A DNA stretch of 64,000 bases, taken from Bog-113 sp965226755 (GTDB lineage Bacteria; Acidobacteriota; Terriglobia; Bryobacterales; Bryobacteraceae). The stretch covers positions 1 to 64,000 of the forward strand of contig CBDDDT010000007.1 of NCBI GenBank assembly GCA_965226755.1, read 5' to 3'. The notes below the pieces were generated by a model. That model was given only the letters and a program-made list of their open reading frames with translations, was not told the origin of the DNA and made no database searches. Position 1 is the stretch's first letter, and every line of letters begins with the position of its first letter. The position numbers and the translations under genes were made by a program. Positions 24,253-33,714 of the stretch are shown here, in pieces.

Positions 24253-25260
24253 TTAGCGTCCGGTCATTTGCTCAAGCTTCTCGGGGTATCGAGCTCCGTG
24301 CACCGTGATCCTGGATGCGGCTTCGTCAATTTCGCGCAGGTCTTCCGGCGTTAGTTGGATGGAGAGCGCGCCGATGTTTTCGTCCAGGCGATGCAGTTTC
24401 GTGGTCCCCGGGATGGGCGCGATCCACGGTTTCTGAGCCAATAACCAGGCGAGCGCAATCTGAGCCGGCGTGGCGTTCTTGCGTTCCGCAATGGCGGCGA
24501 GCAGATCGATGAGAGCCTGATTCGCTTTGAGAGCTTCGGGCGTGAAGCGAGGCAGGGTGCTGCGGAAGTCCGAGCTATCGAACTTAGCGTTTTCGTCAAT
24601 CTTGCCGGTGAGAAATCCCTTGCCAAGCGGACTGTAGGGAACAAGACCGATGCCGAGTTCCTCAAGAGTTGGAATCACTTCCTTTTCAGGAGTTCTGGTC
24701 CATAGGGAATATTCGCTCTGCAAGGCGGTAACCGGCTGAACCGCGTGGGCTCGCCGAATGGTTTGCACTCCTGCTTCCGAGAGTCCGAAGTGTCTGACTT
24801 TACCCTGTTGGATTAATTCTTTTACAGCTCCCGCCACGTCTTCGATGGGCACGCCGGGGTCGACGCGATGCTGGTAGAGAAGGTCGATCGTCTCAATTCC
24901 GAGGCGTTTGAGCGAACCCTCGACAGCCTGGGGGATGTGTTCCGGGCGGCTATTCAGTCCGGGCGGCCCCTTCATGCCCCGGGGATCGAAGTTGGGGTCC
25001 AGGTCGAACCCGAACTTGGTGGCAATGACCACTTGCTCGCGGAACGGAGCAAGCGCTTCGCCCACCAGTTCCTCATTCGAAAATGGGCCGTACACCTCGG
25101 CGGTGTCGAAGAATGTGACGCCGCGTTCGACGGCGGCGCGGAGAAGAGCGGTCATCTCCTGCTTATCCTTGGCCGGTCCATAGGAAAAGCTCATTCCCAT
25201 GCAGCCGAGCCCGAGGGCTGATACTTCCAAATTGCTGTTTCCAAGTTTGCGCTTCTGCAT
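24253..25260 (-). CDS. Aldo/keto reductase
   Basis: 335 aa from the ATG at 25260. Earlier in-frame codons to 25329 lack a ribosome site and are not conserved-looking. It is a TIM-barrel oxidoreductase with the catalytic tetrad Asp52, Tyr57 (FFDTAEVYGPF), Lys82 (VIATKFG) and His131 (LLYQHRVDP). The sequence style (RKLGNSNLEVSALGLGCMGMSFSYG) places it with the AKR13/YajO-like group. It reduces aldehydes or ketones with NADPH. It follows the LprI/Sel1-like gene by 69 bp on the same strand and converges with the SRPBCC gene 8 bp away. Confidence 0.95.
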   Translation of the reverse strand: MQKRKLGNSNLEVSALGLGCMGMSFSYGPAKDKQEMTALLRAAVERGVTFFDTAEVYGPFSNEELVGEALAPFREQVVIATKFGFDLDPNFDPRGMKGPPGLNSRPEHIPQAVEGSLKRLGIETIDLLYQHRVDPGVPIEDVAGAVKELIQQGKVRHFGLSEAGVQTIRRAHAVQPVTALQSEYSLWTRTPEKEVIPTLEELGIGLVPYSPLGKGFLTGKIDENAKFDSSDFRSTLPRFTPEALKANQALIDLLAAIAERKNATPAQIALAWLLAQKPWIAPIPGTTKLHRLDENIGALSIQLTPEDLREIDEAASRITVHGARYPEKLEQMTGR

Positions 25261-25329
25261 AGTGCGTTCTTTGATCCTATCTATAAGGTAAACCGGGGCG
25301 GCGTGCAAGCGGGTGCGCGCTTTATTCAA

Positions 25330-26352
25330 TCAAAGATTCGGCGCGGCGCGAGCGAGCTGATGGATCCGTAGACGGATCAGTTCCGTCGCGGCCGCATCTT
25401 GCGATAGGTTGGGATAGGCGATGGGAACGAAGCGCATCCATTCCTGGAATAGCGATTGCCAGGCTGATTGAGCGGCGCCGGACGCGTCGCTAAGTTTGCG
25501 CTCGGCGCGGTCGCGATCCGCCGCCGTCGCGCGAGGCAACTTCCCTTCCCCGAAGCGCTCGAGATTGATGACGAACTGTTCCCGCAACCGGCCTTGATCG
25601 TCCAGGGCGAAGCCGGCGGAACCGCTGCCGCCGCCACCGGTATATTCGCCGCGAAGGCGAGCCTGCTCAAATGCCGTCTCGGCGGCTTGGAGGTTCGGCA
25701 ACATCGCGCGCGCACGCTCGGGCAGGCGTTTTTCGATCGCCTGGATTCTTCGCGCGCGCCCCACGTCGGCTTTCTTGCCGTCAAGATCAGAACAGTAAGC
25801 GCCCATCGCGCCGCTCATCTGCCCGTCGCATAAGTCGAACAGCGCGGCGGACGGCGGGTTACTATCCCGAAGCGCTTCAAGCCGGCCTATCCGCTGCTCT
25901 GTATTCTGGCCGCCGCGGCTATCCAGCTCGCATGCGAAGCGGATCGCGAGATCATAGCTGCGCGCCACGCCCTTCCCGTTCGCGTATAGCATGGCCAGCG
26001 TTCCGGCGCCATCCAGGAAGCCGCCTGTCCGCGAGTCAGGATGGGCTCTATGGCGGTAGGCGCAGCGGAGCGCCGCTTCATAATCGGGCGGCTTGCCGAA
26101 ACCGTAGTAGAGGGCTTGCTCGTTGCATTCACCCGCGGCAGGAGCGCTCTCCACCCTGGCCGCCAGAGCGATCGCAGCGGCCGCCGCGGGCAGCGGAGTC
26201 GCAACCGCCCCGGCGCACAACGCCTGCCAGTTCGGCTCCTCGGAGTATTCGGGCGGCTTGGAAGCAGCCGACTGGCCGAACGCCGGGCTTCCGGCGGGGA
26301 TGTTCAGGCCGATGAGGGTTACCCAGGCGATCGTTCTCAGGGCGTGGATCAT
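25330..26352 (-). CDS. Exported Sel1-like/LprI-type (DUF1311) protein
   Basis: 340 aa from the ATG at 26352. It overlaps the stop of the upstream membrane-protein gene as ATGA and starts a signal peptide (MIHALRTIAWVTLIGLNIPAG). The middle has a Sel1-like repeat (YYGFGKPPDYEAALRCAYRH and LAMLYANGKGVARSYDLAIRFACE). The C-terminal half resembles the lysozyme-inhibitor LprI/DUF1311 fold, with a Cys-containing CDGQMSGAMGAYCSDLDGK and a helical tail. Several Cys residues suggest disulphides. It is probably periplasmic. The role is unknown; lysozyme inhibition would be an inference from remote resemblance only. Confidence 0.75.
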   Translation of the reverse strand: MIHALRTIAWVTLIGLNIPAGSPAFGQSAASKPPEYSEEPNWQALCAGAVATPLPAAAAAIALAARVESAPAAGECNEQALYYGFGKPPDYEAALRCAYRHRAHPDSRTGGFLDGAGTLAMLYANGKGVARSYDLAIRFACELDSRGGQNTEQRIGRLEALRDSNPPSAALFDLCDGQMSGAMGAYCSDLDGKKADVGRARRIQAIEKRLPERARAMLPNLQAAETAFEQARLRGEYTGGGGSGSAGFALDDQGRLREQFVINLERFGEGKLPRATAADRDRAERKLSDASGAAQSAWQSLFQEWMRFVPIAYPNLSQDAAATELIRLRIHQLARAAPNL

Positions 26353-27791
26353 GCTTGTAGCGTAATGGAACGGTTTCTTGCGCGGGAAGCGTAGCGGCTG
26401 ACCTCTGTGAGCAAGCCGATGAACAGGAGGAACACAAGAAGATCGGTACTCACCTGGAACATGAATAAGTGGCGCGCCTTTTCTATCGCGTCCATCAGAG
26501 AGGCCACGGCGAAGTTGATGATGCCGAGAACCGCGATGAGGGCGAGTAAGACCGCGAATGCAAAGCTTTCTGTGCTCTTCCGCGTGATGGTGACAGAAAT
26601 CGCAAGAAGCAGGGAAAGCAGGTATAAGAGCGGAATCGCGGCCGGGAAACGGCGGATGATCCAAGACCGCAGGTCAGTGGAGCTGGAGAAGGCGCGGCTC
26701 CGTGTAAATGGCTGAGGCGCGAAATGTTTCTCCAGGAAACCTAAGTGGGGGAGTTCCGGAGCGGCGCCCAGCAAATCCTCCCACAGAAAGCGCGTGGTCA
26801 CTGCGGGATGCCGCAGGTACCAACGGATCAGAGCGGCAGATGTGTTGTGGCGGAAGCGCGCGACGAAGGCGGGATCGAAGCCCGGGCCGTTTTCCATGAA
26901 CCAGTTCATGCCGGCGTACCGCAGGTCTGACGGGTCGAGGCCAAAATCGGTCAGGACATGAGGTGTATCCGGCGCTTCCTTGAGCAGCCGGACGGTAACC
27001 ACATTCACCAACGCAGGCACAGAGTAAGACGCCGGTGTAAGTACAACGCCAGTTACGCCGAAGGCGGCGACGAGGAGGCCTGCGCCAATGGGGTTGGCGC
27101 GCCGGGCGCCGGCCATGCGGAACATGCCGAAAGCCGTCAATGCGAGACCGATCCAGATGGCGTTGGGAGAGTTGGTGGGCTTGGACGCGGCGAACATGAT
27201 ACCGGCCGCGGCGAACATCGCGGTCGCCCAAAGCGGCGCGCCGCGCTTGAGAATGACAAAGAACGAGAGCAACAAGGCGAACAGCGAGAGAAATCCCATG
27301 GCGTCGGCATAGAGGGAGTTCAGACAGGCCGCATAAGTGAAATCGGCGAAAATCCAGATCGCGAGCGCAGGGCCGATCCAGCGCGGCAGAGCGGGCGCGG
27401 GCTCAAGAAGTTTCAGTAACCACAGGAAGCAAAACAGTAAGAGCCAGAGGTGAACGAACGCCACCCATAAGATGTCGAGAGGAACCGCCGGTTTGCACCA
27501 TTGGATCGCTTTCGCCGCGATTACCGCGAGCTGGCCGGAGTAGATCCACGACGCGGATTGGCGAGGATTTGGCGAGGCGACGAACTCAGGCGTGAACCAT
27601 CCGAAATAGCGCTCTGTTTCGGGGTATGCGGCAATGATGCGCGCGCCCGGAGTAAGACGAATGAAGTCTCCGTTATCCGCCATTCCTACCACGGGCGGAA
27701 GGAAGATTTGAATGATCAGAACCGATACGAAGACGGCGGCGAAGGCGCGAGTCCGGATCGCCTCGGCGAAGAGTCGAAGGCGGAGAATCAC
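26349..27791 (-). CDS. Polytopic membrane protein, GT-C glycosyltransferase-like
   Basis: 480 aa with about 11-12 hydrophobic segments. After the first membrane helix comes a periplasmic loop with MADNGDFIRLTP, reminiscent of the acidic loop-1 motif of GT-C enzymes that use polyprenyl-phosphate sugars. A ~120-residue soluble loop lies between the late helices (GMNWFMENGPGFDPAFVARF). Predicted role: membrane glycan assembly, perhaps of the WsfD type, but no substrate can be named. It is joined in an operon by 4-bp overlaps on both sides: with YdeI upstream (27788-27791) and with the Sel1/LprI-like gene downstream (26349-26352). Confidence 0.7.
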   Translation of the reverse strand: MILRLRLFAEAIRTRAFAAVFVSVLIIQIFLPPVVGMADNGDFIRLTPGARIIAAYPETERYFGWFTPEFVASPNPRQSASWIYSGQLAVIAAKAIQWCKPAVPLDILWVAFVHLWLLLFCFLWLLKLLEPAPALPRWIGPALAIWIFADFTYAACLNSLYADAMGFLSLFALLLSFFVILKRGAPLWATAMFAAAGIMFAASKPTNSPNAIWIGLALTAFGMFRMAGARRANPIGAGLLVAAFGVTGVVLTPASYSVPALVNVVTVRLLKEAPDTPHVLTDFGLDPSDLRYAGMNWFMENGPGFDPAFVARFRHNTSAALIRWYLRHPAVTTRFLWEDLLGAAPELPHLGFLEKHFAPQPFTRSRAFSSSTDLRSWIIRRFPAAIPLLYLLSLLLAISVTITRKSTESFAFAVLLALIAVLGIINFAVASLMDAIEKARHLFMFQVSTDLLVFLLFIGLLTEVSRYASRARNRSITLQA

Positions 27792-28405
27792 TCGTGGATT
27801 CTTTCTTTGCGCTCCAACATTCCGATGAAGTGAGTGATTTTGCGGGCGCGCGTTTCCGCTTTCTTCACCGTTTGAATGCGCCAGAGGATGGCGTAGCGAT
27901 TGGTTTTGTCGAGAGTCTCGAAAAACGAGCGGGCGGCCGGGTTGGCGTCCAAGGCAGCCTGCAAGTCGGCGGCGACGACTACTCCGCGGGGCGAGTCATA
28001 GGCCGTGTCCCATCGTCCCGCGTGTTTTGCTTGCTCGATTGCTTCCAGCCCGGCAGACTTCATTTCTCCGCTGGCGATGAGGGAAAGCGCCTTCTCCCGG
28101 TTGATCTTCGACCAGATGCTGCGGGCGGCGCGGGGGAGGAATCTCTGAAGCCAGAGCTGGTCGCTTTCCGGTTTCTTCTGTCCGTCGATCCAGCCGTAGC
28201 AGAGCGCGATATCGAGCGCTTCTTTATATGTGACGGACTGGGATGCGGCGCCTTTCTTAGCGATTTGCATCCATAGGCCGGAGCTTGCGCGGTGGTTTTG
28301 GTCGAGCCAGGCGCGCCAGTCTTCCTTGGTTGGGAAGAGCATGGGGTGAGGGTCGGGGGTTGTTTGAGGCGGGGAGATTTTCGCGGGCTTTTTGGTTGCT
28401 GCCAT
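27788..28405 (-). CDS. YdeI/OmpD-associated family protein
   Basis: 205 aa. Typical features are the N-terminal FPTKEDWRAWLDQNHRASSGLWMQIAKKG, the core TYKEALDIALCYGWIDGQKK, RFLPRAARSIWSKINREKA, and a C-terminal bacteriocin-protection-like segment (KTNRYAILWRIQTVKKAETRARKI). The family is linked to resistance against cationic peptides and to envelope stress in enterobacteria; its biochemical role is unclear. It is the first gene of a minus-strand operon and its stop overlaps the start of the membrane-protein gene by 4 bp. Confidence 0.9.
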   Translation of the reverse strand: MAATKKPAKISPPQTTPDPHPMLFPTKEDWRAWLDQNHRASSGLWMQIAKKGAASQSVTYKEALDIALCYGWIDGQKKPESDQLWLQRFLPRAARSIWSKINREKALSLIASGEMKSAGLEAIEQAKHAGRWDTAYDSPRGVVVAADLQAALDANPAARSFFETLDKTNRYAILWRIQTVKKAETRARKITHFIGMLERKERIHE

Positions 28406-28530
28406 GTTTCTAAATTATGGCGTGGCGGGTTTGAGGCTCAGCCCAGCATGTGGGCGGATTCACAGTAATGAAAAACATCCGGTAGATTTGTGCTTTCATG
28501 CACGAGCGCCATAGATCCCACTGAACCCTG

Positions 28531-29445
28531 ATGCCGATTCCCGACTACCAGACTCTCATGCTTCCGGTTCTTCGGCTGACGGAAGACGGAACGACCACCC
28601 TGTCGCCGAGCTCCGGCGGCGGATAGGCGACTCCTTTCACCTCACGCCGGACGAACTGTCTCAGAAGCTCAAGAGCGGCAGCACAGTCTTTGCGAGTCTT
28701 GTGGCATGGGCGCTTTCCTTCTTGAACAGGGCGCAAATGGTCACGCTGACGACGAGAGGAGTTTACCGGATCACCGACCGCGGCGCAACATTCCTAAAGG
28801 GTGATCCTTCGGCAATCACCGTCAAGGATCTGAGGCAATTGCCGGAGTTCCTCGGTTTCCACGATCGGGACGATTCTTCCGCCGGCGAGACGCACCCATC
28901 GATAACTTCGGATGTTAGTGATAAGAACACTCCCGCGGAACAGCTGGAGAGCAGTTATCAAATCCTTCGAGACGCCCTCGCGGGAGAATTACTGCAGGTT
29001 CTATTGAGCGGGACGCCGGGGAACTTCGAGAAGGTTGTGGTCGATTTGCTGGTCGCCATGGGATACGGCGGCTCACTAGAAGACGCGGGGAGAGTGGTTG
29101 GGAAATCCGGCGACGGCGGCATCGACGGCGTGATTAAACAGGACAGACTTGGACTGGACTTGGTGTAACGTTCAGGCGAAGCGCTCGAAGGATGCCGTCG
29201 GCAGTCCCGAGATCATGAAGTTCTCAGGGAGTTTGACGAAACGCCATGCCAGTAAAGGGGTCTTCATCACTACTTCGTATTTCTCAAAGGATGCTCTGGA
29301 ATATGTGGAGGCTATCTCCCAGAAGATCGTTTTGATTGACGGGGTAAAGCTAGCTTCGTTCATGATTGACCATGATGTCGGCGTTGCGCCGGTAAAATCA
29401 TATACTTTGAAGCGGCTCGATCAGGATTACTTCGAGGCGCTGTAG
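28531..29445 (+). pseudogene. mrr: Mrr-type restriction endonuclease with two frameshifts
   Basis: The gene starts MPIPDYQTLMLPVLRL at 28531 and closely follows Mrr organisation: an N-terminal winged-helix domain (HPVAELRRRIGDSF, RVYRITDRG-like) and a C-terminal PD-(D/E)xK domain with GDGGIDGVI and VQAKR as catalytic Asp and Gln-x-Lys. A one-base loss near 28595 moves the frame; an extra A around 29166 (GTG TAA C instead of GTG TAC) moves it back. The conserved protein continues in each frame to the stop at 29445. Both lesions make stops in the original frame, so it cannot give a full-length nuclease unless there are sequencing errors. Intact Mrr cleaves methylated DNA. Confidence 0.88.
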
Positions 29446-29476
29446 GCGACGGCTCTGGCGTCCGAAGTGAGTCTCC

Positions 29477-30472
29477 TTACCGTCTTTCTACTAAAAGCCA
29501 CGAATCATTAGTGAATGGGTCGCCGGTGACTTCGCCCGCAAAGATCAACAATCCGTTGAGATCGGGATCGTAATCCATGGAAGCCGCCCAGCGGCTCGCG
29601 GGCGTCGGGGCTGTTCGTAACTCGCTCCAGTTTATGCCGTCCCAAGTCCAGGTGTCGTCCAGTCCGACGCCGGGCGTGATATATCCGCCGAACATCACGA
29701 CCTGCGAGGACTGCAGATCGTAGCCCAACGCGGGCAAGGCGCGGGCGGGCGGCTGCGCGGCTGGAAACTGCTGAACCCAATTGAAGCCGTCCCACTCCCA
29801 GGTGTCGTTGTAGTAAGTGTCGCAGCAGTCTCCCGCGCCGTTATCGCCGCCAAAGAGAACGATTTTGCCGAGGGCGGCGTCGAATACGATGCTGGTACGC
29901 CGGGCGGACGGGCTCGTAGCCGGGAACCGCTGGGTCCATGTCCTGGTTTTTCCGGTCCATTCCCAGGTGTCGGAAAGGACGCCGTCGTTTCCGCCGCCGC
30001 CGAACATCAGCACTGTTTTCGTGATTGGGTTATAGGCCATGCCTTGGGAGCTCCGGGCGGGCGGAGAAAGGCGGGTAATGATGCGGTTCCAATTCTCGCC
30101 ATCCCAGATCCAGGTGTCGTTTAGGTTTCCGGTCGCGCTATCGCCGCCGAAAAGCACGATGGTCCGGGTGTCGGCGTCATAAGCCATCATGGCGCCTTGG
30201 CGGCTAGAAGGATAACGGGAGGGAAAAGCCTGGGTCCAGCCGTTTGCGACGTTGAGAATCCAGGTGTCGTCGAACCGCTGGGCAGGCTGGATGCCGCCGT
30301 TGCCGCCTCCGAACATCACGGTCGAGCGCGTGGCCGTGTCATAGGTCATGGCGGCCAAGCATCGGTCCGGAGGAACCAAGGAAAGCGAGGGTTGGAACCA
30401 ATCCAGGCGCTGAGCCATCGCGGTACCGGAAAACAAAAGGGCAACTAGCAGAGCGACGCGAAATGCGGGCAT
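29477..30472 (-). CDS. Secreted six-bladed kelch-repeat protein
   Basis: 331 aa from the ATG at 30472, preceded by AAAGGA 6 bp away and starting a signal peptide (MPAFRVALLVALLFSGTAMAQ). Six kelch/galactose-oxidase-like repeats are visible: five have a FGG sheet strand (VMFGG, VLFGG, LMFGG, VLFGG, VMFGG) followed by a (N/D)DTW strand; the sixth is LIFAGE with NDSWLL. This predicts a closed six-bladed beta-propeller. No catalytic residues are visible; proteins of this type are usually binding scaffolds at the cell surface. It stands alone, converging with the broken mrr gene. Confidence 0.88.
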   Translation of the reverse strand: MPAFRVALLVALLFSGTAMAQRLDWFQPSLSLVPPDRCLAAMTYDTATRSTVMFGGGNGGIQPAQRFDDTWILNVANGWTQAFPSRYPSSRQGAMMAYDADTRTIVLFGGDSATGNLNDTWIWDGENWNRIITRLSPPARSSQGMAYNPITKTVLMFGGGGNDGVLSDTWEWTGKTRTWTQRFPATSPSARRTSIVFDAALGKIVLFGGDNGAGDCCDTYYNDTWEWDGFNWVQQFPAAQPPARALPALGYDLQSSQVVMFGGYITPGVGLDDTWTWDGINWSELRTAPTPASRWAASMDYDPDLNGLLIFAGEVTGDPFTNDSWLLVERR

Positions 30473-30665
30473 AGGAATTCCTTTCGACAACGCGGATTGG
30501 GAGCGTGATAGCGATCCGGCACTGCTGACTTAGGCACTTTATCAGAATGGAGACAGCGTTAAATTACCCCGAAATGCGATTGCAGGGCATCGTAGCCCAT
30601 CTACACTGCTCGGATTATGGCTGATCCGGGAACTCGTTCATGAGCGCTGCTCTCCGGGTTGAACC

Positions 30666-31161
30666 TTGCCATCGTTAAGAAGAAATAGTATAGCTTTTCT
30701 TAATCTCGAGGTTCTTTCCGGACGGTTGGTATTCAAGGGCGGGACCTCTCTATCGAAGGTCTTCCGCGCGATCAACGGATTTTCGGAAGATCTCGACCTC
30801 GCCGTGGATTACGCAGCGCTCGGCTTCATAGGGGAGCGGGCCCCCGGCAAGAAAAGATCTCAAAATCCAGGCGGGCCAGTGTTCTCGCCGACATGATGAC
30901 AAAGTGTCAGCAATACTTCTCACGCAGGTAGCGAGACACAAAGAGACGTTCTATCCTTCGGCTTGGGCGCAATATCGTCTGGCGCGGGCCGGGAGTCTTC
31001 GGCTACTGCCGGGCGAGAAACGAATGACGGCATTGGAGAGGGATTACCGAAGCATGGGCGTAATGATTTTCGGGAGCCCTCCCGCGTTCGGCGCGATTGT
31101 TGAAGCACTTGCGGAGCTTGAGGCCGAGATAAACAGCCGGCCGCTTGAGAGCAGGTACTGA
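30666..31161 (+). pseudogene. Remnant of an AbiEii/AbiGii nucleotidyltransferase toxin
   Basis: Two fragments of one family are visible. The first frame (30666-30896) has the nucleotidyltransferase core GRLVFKGGTSLSKVF with FSEDLDLAVDYAALGF, including the GG-TS and SED-D metal-site motifs. The second (to 31161, other frame) holds the C-terminal DDKVSAILLTQVARHKETFY and RSMGVMIFGSPPAF. The N-terminus and about 150 middle residues are missing. Intact AbiEii-type toxins transfer nucleotides and act with an AbiEi antitoxin in abortive phage defence; no antitoxin gene is present upstream, so this locus is dead. Confidence 0.8.
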
Positions 31162-31199
31162 AATCAATTCATGAATCTATAGGCGAAGCGCCGTTTCAT

Positions 31200-33650
31200 C
31201 TATTCGTCGCGCAGGGCCAGCATGGGATCGACGCGCGAGGCGCGGAACGCGGGGACGACGCAGGCGATGAGGCCGGTCGCGGTCAGGATGACGATGACGG
31301 CGGCGAAGGAGACCGGGTCAAAGGAGGAGACGCCCCAGATCATGCTTTCCGTGAAGCGGGCCAGGCTGAGACTCCCGATCAGGCCGGCGAGGGTTCCCAT
31401 GGCGAGCAGCTTCGCTCCGGAGCGAAGGACCATGCCGAGGATGGCTCCGGGCTGCGCTCCGAGGGCCATGCGGACGCCGATTTCCTGGGTCTGGCGCACG
31501 ACCGAGTAATTGATGACGGCGTAGATGCCCAAGACGGCGAGCAGCAGGCCGAGTCCGGCGAAGATGCCGAAGAGGAAGACGCTGAAGCGCGGCTCGGAGA
31601 AGCCCCAGGCGTCGAGCATGTCGCGCAGGCTGAGGACGTCCATGACGGGCTGATCGGGATCGATGGCGTGGAGTTGCGCTTCGATCGGGTTGACCAGGGT
31701 GGCGACGGGGACGGAAGCGGAGACGAGAAGCGCCGCGCCGCCGGCGCCCAGGAGTCCGGTGGCGGTGAACGGGATGAAGACTTCCGGATAGATGTCGCGG
31801 CGCAGTCCGACATTGCGGGTGTCGGCGACGATGCCCACCACCTGGAAGGACGGGGCGGTGAGGTTGAGCGGCGGGGCGGTCAGGTCGGTCAGCTGCACGG
31901 AGGCGCCGAGGGCGGTTCCGGTGGGGAAATAGTGGGCGGACAGCTTGGCGTTGACGAGAGCGACCCGGCGGCCCGCGTGCACGTCATCAGCGGTGATGGC
32001 GCGGCCCTGGATGAGGCGGATGCCGAGCAGATCGGGATACCCGCTGCTGATTTCGCTGACGACGGCGCCGTTGCGGTCATGCACGCCGCTGCCGGAGACG
32101 GTGAGGTCGGAACCGAAGTTGGCGAACGGGTGGATGTAGGTGTTGAGGGCGATGGAGGTCACGCCCGGGATGGCTTGCACGCGCTCCATGAGCTGGTTGA
32201 AAAAGGCGTTGCGCTTCGCGACGGTGTCATAGCGTTGGGCGGGAAGCGGGAGCGACATGGTGAGGATGCGATCGGGATCGGCGCCGAAGGGGAGCTGCTC
32301 CAGCTTCAGAAGCGTTCGAATGACCAGGCTGGCGCCGACCAGGAGAATCATGGCGAGCGCGACCTCGGCGATCACGAAGGCGTTCCGCAGACGAGCTTCG
32401 CGGAAGGCGCCGCTGACGCCGCGGCCGGCGCGCTTGAGGACGGCGGCGAAGTCGGTGCGGGAGGCCTGCAGCGCGGGGGCGAGACCGAACAGGAACGCGG
32501 CGGCGAGCGAAATGGCGAGAGTGAACAGTAGAACCGGAATGTTGAGGGAGACTTTGGCTTCGTCGGGGATGGTGTTGGGCGGGACGATCGACAGGATGGC
32601 GCGGAGACCTCCGAACGCGAGAAGCACGCCCAGGGCGGCGGCGGCCAGTCCGATGAGAGCGCTCTCGGTGAGGAGCTGGCGCACGATGCGGAGGCGGCTG
32701 GCGCCGAGCGATCTACGGATGGCGATCTCACGGCCGCGAGCGGCGGCGCGCGCGAGAAGCAGGCTGGAAACGTTGGTGCAGGCGATGAGCAGCAGGAGCG
32801 TGACGGCGCCGAACAGGATCCAAAGGGATTGGCGAATGTCGCTGGGGAAGGTTTCGTAAAAGTCGTCGAGATTGACGCGGAAGGCGGCGGAGCGCTCGCC
32901 GCGGCGGCGGGCCATCATATCGAGAAAGATGGGATGAAGGTCGGTCTGGGCTTGCGCGATGGTGACGCCGGGTTTGAGGCGGCCCATGAAGAAGGCCTGG
33001 CGAACGCCTTCGACGGTTTTGCCGCGCTGGAAGACGATGGGCAAATAGACGTCGGCGCCGCGCCACATGAAGCGCGGGGGCATGACGCCGACGACGGTGC
33101 GGACGCGGTCATTCAGACGCAGGGCGCGGCCGAGAATTCGGGGATCGCCGCCGAACTGCCGCATCCAGAAGCGGTAGCCGAGGACGGCGACGGGATCGGC
33201 CTCGGGCTGGCCGTCGGCGGGCTGGAGCGCGCGGCCGAGCAAAGGGGCGACGCCCATTATCTGAAAAGTGTTGGTGGTGACGAAGTTGCCGCGGAGCCGC
33301 TGCGGCTGACCGGTTCCGGTCCAAAAAACGTCGCTGATGGTGGAAGAGATGACGCCTTCGAAAACGCGGCTGCGTTCGGCGACGTCGAGGTAATCGTCGG
33401 GCGTGTTGGGGTAGAAGTAGAAGCTGTGATCGGGCTGGCTGACGCGGAAGCTGAAGAGCGTTTCGGGATGGGCGTAGGGGAAGGGATGGAGGATGACGCC
33501 ATAGATGACGCTGAAGATGGCGGTGGTCGCGCCGATGCCGAGGGCGAGCGAGAGGATGGCGGAGGCGGCGAAGCCGGGAGCTTTCGAGACGTTGCGGAGG
33601 GCGAAGCGGAAGTCCTGAAAGACCTGTTCGAAAGCGGCGCGGATCGGCAT
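31200..33650 (-). CDS. ABC transporter permease, acidobacterial duplicated orphan permease (ADOP) type
   Basis: 816 aa. An N-terminal membrane helix (about 26-55) follows FRFALRNVSKAPGF, then a periplasmic MacB_PCD domain (~80-270). A first FtsX block (about 285-430, with ASRLRIVRQLLTESALIGL) and a second periplasmic domain follow, then a second FtsX block (~690-810, RQTQEIGVRMALGAQPGAILGMV), ending in RVDPMLALRDE. This architecture, fused and without a neighbouring ATPase, is the ADOP family that is strongly expanded in Acidobacteria. The exported substrate and partner ATPase are unknown; other chromosomal MacB-type ATPases must serve it. ATG at 33650. Confidence 0.93.
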   Translation of the reverse strand: MPIRAAFEQVFQDFRFALRNVSKAPGFAASAILSLALGIGATTAIFSVIYGVILHPFPYAHPETLFSFRVSQPDHSFYFYPNTPDDYLDVAERSRVFEGVISSTISDVFWTGTGQPQRLRGNFVTTNTFQIMGVAPLLGRALQPADGQPEADPVAVLGYRFWMRQFGGDPRILGRALRLNDRVRTVVGVMPPRFMWRGADVYLPIVFQRGKTVEGVRQAFFMGRLKPGVTIAQAQTDLHPIFLDMMARRRGERSAAFRVNLDDFYETFPSDIRQSLWILFGAVTLLLLIACTNVSSLLLARAAARGREIAIRRSLGASRLRIVRQLLTESALIGLAAAALGVLLAFGGLRAILSIVPPNTIPDEAKVSLNIPVLLFTLAISLAAAFLFGLAPALQASRTDFAAVLKRAGRGVSGAFREARLRNAFVIAEVALAMILLVGASLVIRTLLKLEQLPFGADPDRILTMSLPLPAQRYDTVAKRNAFFNQLMERVQAIPGVTSIALNTYIHPFANFGSDLTVSGSGVHDRNGAVVSEISSGYPDLLGIRLIQGRAITADDVHAGRRVALVNAKLSAHYFPTGTALGASVQLTDLTAPPLNLTAPSFQVVGIVADTRNVGLRRDIYPEVFIPFTATGLLGAGGAALLVSASVPVATLVNPIEAQLHAIDPDQPVMDVLSLRDMLDAWGFSEPRFSVFLFGIFAGLGLLLAVLGIYAVINYSVVRQTQEIGVRMALGAQPGAILGMVLRSGAKLLAMGTLAGLIGSLSLARFTESMIWGVSSFDPVSFAAVIVILTATGLIACVVPAFRASRVDPMLALRDE

Positions 33651-33714
33651 GTTTACAGTTATAACTCGGGGAGTGTTAGAAAAGTAGCACTAGAGGGCAA
33701 AGGCTGGCGCGGGT

